From a bacterium (GTDB lineage Bacteria; Margulisbacteria; Marinamargulisbacteria; SXXA01; JAHFDB01): DNA of 39,197 nucleotides. The notes beneath the pieces are model-generated. The model had not been told where the DNA came from. It worked only from the letters and a program-made list of their open reading frames with translations, and searched no databases. Below, in pieces: positions 33,546 through 39,197 of the stretch. The stretch covers positions 1 to 39,197 of the forward strand of contig JAHFDB010000010.1 of the NCBI GenBank assembly GCA_023249195.1, read 5' to 3'. The translations under genes and the position numbers were made by a program. The stretch's first letter is position 1. Every line of letters begins with the position of its first letter.

Positions 33546-34159
33546 CTTTTAAGTGCTTCTTCTGATTTGAGCCTTCCTACGATAAGAACCTGCGCGAGGG
33601 TTTTTAAATAATCTCCCTTTCTGCGATAGCCTTCTGCAAGAAGGAAATGAATCGCCGTCGCATTCGGCTCAATCACCAGGGCTTTTTTAGACCACTCTAT
33701 CCCCTTGTCTGTGTTGCCTCGCTCACCCTCTAACAAGCCCATAAATCCCATCGCCCAAATATGTTTAGGGTCAATATCCAGGACTTTTTGAAAGCACTCA
33801 AGGGCTTTATCTTTTTGGTCAGCAAAGTAATAGCCGAAGGCTAATTTAAACCAATTTTTCCATTCTTTTGGGGATGTTTCAGTCAAAGCCCCATATTTTT
33901 CTATCACTTTAGGTGCATACTGAGGATCGTAATGTGGAATACCTTTAAGCTCGGCCCATCCTTTTTCAATTTGACCGGTATAGCCATAACTCATGGCCAA
34001 CTCGAAATGGGCATCTGCCGAATTCGGCGCTAACTGCAGAGCTGCTTGATTGGCTTTCACTTCGTTCATTAAATCTTCTGGAATGTGATAAATACGTGCA
34101 AAAACCGGCACTATAAGGATACAGAGCATGAGCATCATCAGCTTGAAAGCGCTTTTCAT
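33542..34159 (-). CDS. Exported TPR protein
   Basis: This 205-aa protein has a signal peptide (KSAFKLMMLMLCILIVPVFA) and then four to five tetratricopeptide repeats, for example NSADAHFELAMSYGYTGQ, KNWFKLAFGYYFADQKDKA, and HIWAMGFMGLLEGERGN. It is likely a periplasmic scaffold. ATG 34159 is chosen because AAAGGAA lies 6 nt upstream and the signal peptide begins there; the open frame to 34222 would add a non-homologous leader inside the glycosyltransferase gene. It lies between the glycosyltransferase and the lptC-like gene, so a link to envelope assembly is plausible but unproven. Confidence 0.8.
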   Translation of the reverse strand: MKSAFKLMMLMLCILIVPVFARIYHIPEDLMNEVKANQAALQLAPNSADAHFELAMSYGYTGQIEKGWAELKGIPHYDPQYAPKVIEKYGALTETSPKEWKNWFKLAFGYYFADQKDKALECFQKVLDIDPKHIWAMGFMGLLEGERGNTDKGIEWSKKALVIEPNATAIHFLLAEGYRRKGDYLKTLAQVLIVGRLKSEEALKR

Positions 34160-34172
34160 TTCAAATTCCTTT

Positions 34173-35054
34173 CTATACCCTGCTTGGGTGACCGCCTTTA
34201 CATAGAATTTCTTGCCTTGCATCTATCAAGAATATTGCTTTGTATATATAAGACATGTTTTTTTTCTGTTTGTTTCTGATGCCCCAAAGTGTGTAAAAAA
34301 GCCACTTAGGCCCAATGTCTAGCAACAGTACCACCCGATAGACATGATAGACCCAACGTGGAAAATGTTTGTAGGCCACATAGAGGCCACCTCGGTAACC
34401 TTCAATGACCGCTGTGGGCTTTATACTTTGGGTAGACAGCCCCCCGTAGTGAATAAGATTTGCACCTGGAACATAGTAAATTTCCAGCCCTTTTTTTAGG
34501 AGCCTTTTGCATAGGTCGATATCCTCGTTGTAGAAAAAAAAATTCTCATCAAAGCCGTTCATTTCCTGATAGATACGGCGCTTGATCATGACTGCTGCGC
34601 CTGCAATAAACGACACTTTTCGGGGATGATCTCCCTTAAATTGCCAGTGCCCTAATAGGCTCCCCTGAGCCTGTAGAGACCCATCTGCATGGCATAATTT
34701 GGGAGAAGCCGCGCCTAATCGTGGTTGTGACTTGCAGAAACCCCATAAAATAGGCAGGGTTTGGGGATTTATTTTAGTGTCATTATTAAGTAGAAAAAGA
34801 TAGTCCCCTTTTGCAACTGCTGCACCCTGGTTATTGGCAGCTCCAAAGCCCTTATTTTGATCGTTCCAAATTACAGATAGTAAAGCCCCGCATTTTGCTT
34901 GAAAACTACCCAAAACAGCCGCTGAATCATCTTTGGAGGCATTATCCACAACGATCACTTCAAGTGAAAGGGGACTCTCGAAAAGCGCATCCAGACACTC
35001 TGCCAAAAAATGAGCCCCGTTATAATTAACAATAATGACACTGATGTCTGGCAT
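34173..35054 (-). CDS. Family 2 glycosyltransferase (rhamnosyltransferase-like)
   Basis: This 293-aa enzyme has a GT-A fold typical of inverting GT2 enzymes. Visible elements are VSVIIVNYNG-like start (ISVIIVNYNGAHFLAECLDAL), VIVVDNASKDDS, DQNKGFGAANNQGA, the metal-site variant FLLNNDTKI, a mid segment FIAGAAVMIKRRIYQEMNGFDENFFFYNEDIDLCKRL with the catalytic Glu-Asp pair, and no membrane helix. The FDENFFFYNEDIDL form is common in rhamnosyltransferases that build LPS O-antigen or exopolysaccharide; donor and acceptor are not determined. It begins directly after the double PurS-like gene and is followed by the TPR gene. Confidence 0.9.
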   Translation of the reverse strand: MPDISVIIVNYNGAHFLAECLDALFESPLSLEVIVVDNASKDDSAAVLGSFQAKCGALLSVIWNDQNKGFGAANNQGAAVAKGDYLFLLNNDTKINPQTLPILWGFCKSQPRLGAASPKLCHADGSLQAQGSLLGHWQFKGDHPRKVSFIAGAAVMIKRRIYQEMNGFDENFFFYNEDIDLCKRLLKKGLEIYYVPGANLIHYGGLSTQSIKPTAVIEGYRGGLYVAYKHFPRWVYHVYRVVLLLDIGPKWLFYTLWGIRNKQKKNMSYIYKAIFLIDARQEILCKGGHPSRV

Positions 35055-35573
35055 TTAAGCTAAGAACTGAGTTGTTTCGTAGAGAGGATTCACCAAAAGC
35101 CCCTTGTGTTGAGCGGAAGTGACAATCACTTTTTCTAAAAGTTCTTTTTCAAGCTCTGATCGAGAAGCACTCGACTGAACCCAGATTTCCCATATCAAGA
35201 ATTTTTTTAATGACTTCAGAGCTACCTCTGTTTTTTGGAAGATCTCTTGCAACATGGTGTCTGAATTGTCTGAGGTTTTAGGGGCCACCGTGACTAAAAA
35301 CAGATGGTTATTTTTTTCTAAGGATATCTGGGGTATTTCACCATGAAAATAGGCTTCTTTATTCACATTTAGCAAAACATAAGACCCTTCTAGAATGCGA
35401 ATTAAGTCTGTCGTTTGCGTTTTTGGATTGGAAAACTCCAGTTCCCAACGGGTAAAACGTCGAAGGCGTTTAAGCGGTGTATAGCCTAAATATAGCGTAA
35501 TCGCTTCGAAAGCCGATAACGCATGAAGATCGGTATTTTTGAGGTGTGTATGAAGGATAAGGGGTGTACTCAT
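35055..35573 (-). CDS. Double PurS-like protein (FGAM synthase small-subunit duplication)
   Basis: This 172-aa protein appears to hold two PurS-like units. Unit 1 is about 5-75 (strand ILHTHLKNTDL, helix ending ITLYLGY, strand RRFTRWELEF, and LLNVNKEAY). Unit 2 is about 91-170 (LFLVTVAPKTSD, helix to LKSLKKF, strand LIWEIWVQ, and LLVNPLYETTQF). PurS is usually about 80 aa with a final LLANP-like motif and joins PurQ and PurL to make formylglycinamidine ribonucleotide. A duplicated PurS is the plan of the N-terminal domain of the large one-chain PurL, here as a separate protein. ATG 35573 is chosen because it forms ATGA with the purQ stop. No purL lies in the window. Family assignment is from pattern only. 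Confidence 0.6.
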   Translation of the reverse strand: MSTPLILHTHLKNTDLHALSAFEAITLYLGYTPLKRLRRFTRWELEFSNPKTQTTDLIRILEGSYVLLNVNKEAYFHGEIPQISLEKNNHLFLVTVAPKTSDNSDTMLQEIFQKTEVALKSLKKFLIWEIWVQSSASRSELEKELLEKVIVTSAQHKGLLVNPLYETTQFLA

Positions 35574-36364
35574 AAAAGATACTCTTTTAATGAAACAAAC
35601 AATTTCTCCCAAGGGCCTGGCGCATAGAAATCGGTTGTGACGAAAGCGTGTTTTTTTTCTCCCCAAGGGCCTTGAATCCAGGATGGCACTTGTTTGAGAA
35701 AAGCGGCGCGTTCTGGATGAGGCATCATTCCCATTACGTTTCCTTGCGGGCTAGCAATAGCCGCAATATTATGTGAAGCCCCATTCGGGTTGGTGGGGTA
35801 AGAGTCGAGCACATAACCATCCCACATGCAGTATTGCAAAAAGGTGAGTGTTGGATCAAGTTCAGACTCTAGCACAAATCGGCCCTCTCCGTGATTAATC
35901 GGAATAGGAATTACGTCTTCACTAGAAAAATACCGTGTAAAAAGACTGTTTTGAGGATTGATTACTTTAACATTCACCCAATCGCAGACAAATCCAAGGG
36001 GTTTGGCGTCTCTTTGATTTGGCGCTAAGGCCACTTCAAGGTGGTTTGAGCCATGGGTGTTGGGAAACAGGCCTGCTTCCGCCAAAATTTGACATCCGTT
36101 ACAAATACCCAAGACGGGCTTTCCCGCGCTTGCAGCCTGTTGAATCACACTCATTACAGGTAATTTGGCTGCAATAGCACCCGCTCGAACCCTATCTTGA
36201 AATGAAAACCCCCCCGGCAATACAAAACCTTCATAGGTCGAAAAACTATCTAGAGGTTCATTCCATCTGACCAAATCCGCCTGAACCCCATAATGCCGAA
36301 TGGCTCTTAGGGTTTCGTACTCACAATTGGTGCCTGGAAATTGGATAATAGCCATTTTGTTCAT
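35570..36364 (-). CDS. purQ: Phosphoribosylformylglycinamidine synthase subunit PurQ
   Basis: This 264-aa class I glutamine amidotransferase provides ammonia for the fourth step of purine synthesis. It starts with IIQFPGTNCEYET, has the PGGFSFQDRVRAGAIAA segment, the nucleophile Cys88 in GICNGCQ, and the His-Glu of MPHPERA near the C-terminus. Length is normal for a separate subunit. The ATG overlaps the stop of the thioredoxin-reductase-like gene, and the stop overlaps the double PurS-like gene, so the purine genes are coupled to each other. Confidence 0.95.
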   Translation of the reverse strand: MNKMAIIQFPGTNCEYETLRAIRHYGVQADLVRWNEPLDSFSTYEGFVLPGGFSFQDRVRAGAIAAKLPVMSVIQQAASAGKPVLGICNGCQILAEAGLFPNTHGSNHLEVALAPNQRDAKPLGFVCDWVNVKVINPQNSLFTRYFSSEDVIPIPINHGEGRFVLESELDPTLTFLQYCMWDGYVLDSYPTNPNGASHNIAAIASPQGNVMGMMPHPERAAFLKQVPSWIQGPWGEKKHAFVTTDFYAPGPWEKLFVSLKEYLL

Positions 36365-37326
36365 GTGCGTGACAAGTCCCGTTCTGCATTGATTGCGGCA
36401 ATCATACCATCTGACACAGCTGTGGCAATTTGTCTGATTTGTTTCGAGCGAATGTCGCCAGCTGCGTAAACACCTTTGATATTGGTGCGCATGTACTCAT
36501 CGGTAATAATATAGCCACTTTCATCTAGATTTAGATTTAAGTGAAGCAAGTTTGAGTTTGGCATTCGGCCTACATAGACAAAAACACCTTTGACATCCAG
36601 CCAGGTATGTTGGTCATTTAAGACATGCCGAACTTTCATTTTTTCTACTTTATCAAGGCCAAAAATATCGACCAATTCAGAATGCCAAATAATATGGATT
36701 TTAGGATTGGACATGACCTTTTCTTTTAAATTTGAAACGGCTTTTAATGAGTCTGATCGATGAATAAGATAGAGTTGATTCACAGACTCTGCCAAATAAT
36801 CGGCTGCGTAACAGGCACAATTTCCGCCTCCAATGACGGCAACATCTTTGTCTTTATAAAAAGACACGTCGCCCTGGGCATAATAGGAAATGCCCCTACC
36901 CAAAAATTTCTTTTCAAACTCGGCCCCAATTTTTTTAGGTTCAAGCCCCCCTGCAATAATGACGGCTCGCGATTTATATGATTGCCCCATATCGGTCGTG
37001 ACAAGTTTATCCTCGCCCATTAGGGCGATATCTTCGACTGATTCACAGGTGTAATAAATTGAAAAAGAAGCCATGTGCTTTTCCATTTCAAACGTCAGTG
37101 AATCACCTAAAATACCGTCTGGAAACCCTAAATAATTGGTAATGTGATAGGCGGTTGTCGCTTGCCCTCCGGGGAGGGCTTTTTCGATAACCAAAGTTTT
37201 GAGTCGGGCCCTTCCTGCGCAAATCGCCGCAGACATTCCGGCAGGACCTGCTCCAATGATAATAAGATCGAAGGAGTCTCCGTTATTGGGTCTAAGCTGC
37301 TGTGATTCTACTAAGGTATGTTCCAT
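36361..37326 (-). CDS. Thioredoxin reductase-like flavoprotein without the CxxC pair
   Basis: This 321-aa protein has the full thioredoxin-reductase layout: FAD site GAGPAGMSAAI (25-35), GGQATTAYHITNYLGFPDG, a second nucleotide site VAVIGGGNCACYAADYL (162-178) and the C-terminal GVYAAGDI. However, the redox motif usually read as CATCD before FFYRDK is YAQGD (149-153) here, so both active-site cysteines are gone. The NADPH motif HRR-R is changed too (IHRSDSLKA). Cys170 and Cys172 occur nearby but not at the usual place. Similar proteins without the Cys pair include ferredoxin-NADP reductases of type 2 and ferredoxin-linked forms. ATG 37326 follows AAAGGGA. Confidence 0.88.
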   Translation of the reverse strand: MEHTLVESQQLRPNNGDSFDLIIIGAGPAGMSAAICAGRARLKTLVIEKALPGGQATTAYHITNYLGFPDGILGDSLTFEMEKHMASFSIYYTCESVEDIALMGEDKLVTTDMGQSYKSRAVIIAGGLEPKKIGAEFEKKFLGRGISYYAQGDVSFYKDKDVAVIGGGNCACYAADYLAESVNQLYLIHRSDSLKAVSNLKEKVMSNPKIHIIWHSELVDIFGLDKVEKMKVRHVLNDQHTWLDVKGVFVYVGRMPNSNLLHLNLNLDESGYIITDEYMRTNIKGVYAAGDIRSKQIRQIATAVSDGMIAAINAERDLSRT

Positions 37327-37339
37327 AGTGTCCCTTTGA

Positions 37340-37873
37340 TCAATTTTTCTGCTGCAGTGTGTCTAAAGACAAGACCACTCTGGCTTTCCCTAGAGTCGTC
37401 ACTTTTTCTCTTTTTAAATCAATAGTGATACTTTTTCCCGTCAGCATGTCTTGATTCTGCCATGCTTTAGGGTTTCCGGTCAAAACAACAACCTGCGATT
37501 TACGATCAAAGGTGGCAAAATCAGACTCGCCCTTAATGCGTAAATAGTTAAAGTGAACACCTCCAACAGCCTCGATTATCTCTTCTTTTCCATAGGCTGT
37601 TACAGAATCGCAACTAAGTTTCATGACCCCTTTTTCAATTTGAATAGGTCCTTGGATCATTATTTTTTGATTTCTTTGGTTATAGTGAGCTGTTTTCCCT
37701 GTCATGAGAATGTCTTTTTGTGTTACGCGAACATTTCCAGAAGCAAATATTTCCTGAGTTTTTGCATCTAATTCAAAGATATCGGCTTGTACATCAATAT
37801 TCGGAGTCACTGCTGCACATAACGTGGCATACAGGCAAAAAAAACCTACAAAAAAACTTTTTTTCAAACACAT
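37340..37873 (-). CDS. lptA: LPS transport protein LptA (OstA-like)
   Basis: This 177-aa periplasmic protein would bridge lipopolysaccharide between the two membranes. A signal peptide is present (CLKKSFFVGFFCLYATLCAAV). The mature part shows the OstA jellyroll pattern: IDVQADIFELDAKTQEIFASGNVRVTQKDILMTGKTAHYNQRNQ with GNV-V-Q and later GPIQIEKGVMKLSCDSVTAY and LTGNPKAW. Length is normal. It lies 13 bases before the flavoprotein gene and 38 bases after the paralogous pair. The lptC-like gene in the same strand series supports the assignment. Confidence 0.88.
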   Translation of the reverse strand: MCLKKSFFVGFFCLYATLCAAVTPNIDVQADIFELDAKTQEIFASGNVRVTQKDILMTGKTAHYNQRNQKIMIQGPIQIEKGVMKLSCDSVTAYGKEEIIEAVGGVHFNYLRIKGESDFATFDRKSQVVVLTGNPKAWQNQDMLTGKSITIDLKREKVTTLGKARVVLSLDTLQQKN

Positions 37874-37911
37874 ACTAGGTAAACAGTCATCTGAAAATCC
37901 CTTTGAAAGCC

Positions 37912-38610
37912 TTATTTAAGTGGTTGGGACGTTCCAAGAGCCACCACCCGCGAAACCACGTCTTTCATTTCAACTCGTGTTGCATCCGTCGGTGGATTTT
38001 GTGAAAGAGTTGTCATTTTTTCAAGAAGCAGGCGCAATTCTTCCGTTCTGGCTTCAGCTTGCCTGTCTGCTTTTATGTCTCTTTCAAGATCCAATTGAGG
38101 CAATCTTGCGACCACACGCCCACCCGTATAAACCAGTCGAGAACCGACATCTGACAGCATATCGGCTATCAAAGCTCTCCAAACGGCTGACAAAGTTAAG
38201 TCCTGAAATAGTTTTGAAAAAAGCTCTTGTACTTCTTTTTCATTTTTGAGCCCTTCTTGAGTGACTCTTAATGCGGCAAGGTTTGGGTCAGAAGGTATAA
38301 CGTCTGGAGCTTTTGGCACAACCGAAATACTCACTTTCGGCGTTTCTTTTGGCGAAGCAGCCTTGCTTGCTCGGGACTTTACGGTCTGCCAAGCCCGGTC
38401 CACGTCATTTTTAAGGGCCACCCACTCTCTTCTTACCCAGTCCGCAACATTTACAACCGTTTCTTTTACCTTTATACGGACTCTAGAACCCCATGTTGCT
38501 CGTCTTTCGGATATCTGTACATTATCTTTGAAGGGATCAACCTCAGGCTTTCTGGGGGGTCTAGTGGCTGTGAACGAGCCTGAACGTTGAACTGGGTTTA
38601 TACCTGCCAT
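37912..38610 (-). CDS. Conserved-pair protein of unknown family, copy 1
   Basis: I do not recognise this 232-aa protein. It begins with a basic, Pro-rich part (about 1-35), a helical segment (about 40-85) with EWVALKNDVDRAW, a Pro/Lys-rich linker (about 85-115), and a helical C-terminal domain (about 115-230). The C-terminal domain is clearly paralogous to the next gene: shared features are the spaced pattern SAVWRALIADMLSDVGSR, GGRVVAR, IKADRQAEAR and the ending NPPTDATRVEM. There is no signal peptide and no catalytic motif. ATG 38610 follows GAAAGGA by 6-8 nt. It could be a secreted effector, a coat-like or structural protein; none of these is supported by direct evidence. Confidence 0.7.
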   Translation of the reverse strand: MAGINPVQRSGSFTATRPPRKPEVDPFKDNVQISERRATWGSRVRIKVKETVVNVADWVRREWVALKNDVDRAWQTVKSRASKAASPKETPKVSISVVPKAPDVIPSDPNLAALRVTQEGLKNEKEVQELFSKLFQDLTLSAVWRALIADMLSDVGSRLVYTGGRVVARLPQLDLERDIKADRQAEARTEELRLLLEKMTTLSQNPPTDATRVEMKDVVSRVVALGTSQPLK

Positions 38611-38635
38611 GAGAAAATTCCTTTCAAATTAAGTA

Positions 38636-39197
38636 TTAAGCGTTTGATTCTTTAGATGCGTCTTGGGGAGCTGCAAGAGCATGTGCTTGTACTGTTAGGA
38701 CTCGCACCTCTTGCTTTGTTGCATCCGTAGGCTCTTGCGTGATGAGGAGTTGCATTTTTGCGAGAACAGCCTCAAGTTGGGCGGCTCTGCCCTCGGTTTC
38801 TCTACCCGATTTTATGGATGCTTCAATGCCATCCGCAGAAGTTCTTTGCACCACACGCCCACTTGCAACGCTGGTTCGAGAAACCCCGGTCGACGAGAGC
38901 AAGTCGTTCATAAAAGCCAGCCAAACTGCTATGAAATTTGTTTCACGCAACAGTTTGTCAAAAAAGACTTGCATCTGTTTCTCGTCCTGAAGGGCCGCCT
39001 GGAAAGCTGCAGCCAAACCTGTATTGAGAGCAGGCGCTGCAGTTACCGGCGTTGGGACCGCCTGAGAAACAAGCACCCTTTCTTTCGGTTCCGGGGGTTT
39101 AGGTGCAGGTCGAATCTTGCACACAACCCAAGCAACCCCGTTTGATACCTTATCACCTACCCATTTAATACCATTTAACACCGTTTGTACTGCGCTG
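38636..39197 (-). CDS. Conserved-pair protein of unknown family, copy 2 (partial at window edge)
   Basis: The frame is open from the stop at 38636 to the window end. A GTG at 39181 could start a 181-aa protein, but it has no ribosome site and the frame stays open before it (codons for S-A-V-Q-T), so the gene probably continues beyond the window. Visible parts are a helical stretch with WVGDKVSNGVAWVV, a Pro-rich linker (KPPEPKERV), and the C-terminal helical domain shared with copy 1: IAVWLAFMNDLLSSTGVSR, ASGRVVQR, IKSGRETEGR and QEPTDATKQEV. The two copies are 25 bases apart and in the same direction, so they arose by tandem duplication. Function is unknown. Confidence 0.7.
   Translation of the reverse strand, partial: SAVQTVLNGIKWVGDKVSNGVAWVVCKIRPAPKPPEPKERVLVSQAVPTPVTAAPALNTGLAAAFQAALQDEKQMQVFFDKLLRETNFIAVWLAFMNDLLSSTGVSRTSVASGRVVQRTSADGIEASIKSGRETEGRAAQLEAVLAKMQLLITQEPTDATKQEVRVLTVQAHALAAPQDASKESNA

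Overview
The window looks like chromosome of an uncultivated diderm (Gram-negative-type) bacterium using the standard code. Genes are tightly packed with many ATGA stop/start overlaps. Outer-membrane logic is present (LptA- and LptC-like LPS-transport proteins, a secretin), together with SecD/SecF, split GlyQ/GlyS, RNase HIII, type I dehydroquinase and a DUF4416 protein. I cannot fix the phylum from sequence alone; this mix would fit lineages such as Omnitrophota, Elusimicrobiota or Margulisbacteria, and that is a guess.

Left end (1-2803): an AT-rich accessory cassette next to a tRNA-Glu gene. Three tandem 11-bp repeats precede an XRE-like regulator, an exported protein of unknown function and a large serine recombinase. 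The recombinase frame runs on into the antisense strand of tRNA-Glu(TTC), so the tRNA 3' end is the likely attachment site. The other end of the element is outside the window.

Plus-strand housekeeping block (2928-10691): pyruvate kinase, phosphoserine aminotransferase, a [2Fe-2S] ferredoxin with a clear promoter, a TlpA-type thioredoxin, a DUF4416 protein, dehydroquinase, a long LptC/LptA-like envelope protein, and a TMTC-like membrane protein with TPRs. This block collides with a minus-strand gene for a tandem receiver protein. A small Hfq/Sm-like gene follows, with a palindrome sitting exactly between its -35 and -10 boxes.

Minus-strand block (12333-26948): read in transcription order this is PilN-like, PilO-like and secretin genes ending at a strong terminator. 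A new promoter then drives a CheY-like receiver, a 1051-aa GAF/PAS/PP2C/HATPase protein (phosphatase and kinase of a partner-switch in one chain), a STAS anti-anti-sigma protein, GspE/PilB and GspF/PilC. lysS, secD, secF, a diaminopentanoate-dehydrogenase-like oxidoreductase and rnhC follow. Signalling and secretion/pilus genes are therefore interleaved.

Right part (26947-39197): a divergent plus-strand operon of a radical SAM protein, glyQ and glyS is followed by a tRNA-Gly(CCC) on the other strand. A long minus-strand operon reads lptA, a thioredoxin-reductase-like flavoprotein that lacks the CxxC pair, purQ, a double PurS-like protein, a GT2 glycosyltransferase, a TPR protein, lptC-like, rluB/rsuA-like, an M20 peptidase and a twin-CDGSH protein. 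At the very end are two tandem paralogues of an unrecognised family; the last is cut by the window edge. No CRISPR array, rRNA, insertion sequence or replication origin was seen, and no gap of more than 300 bases lacks a gene.
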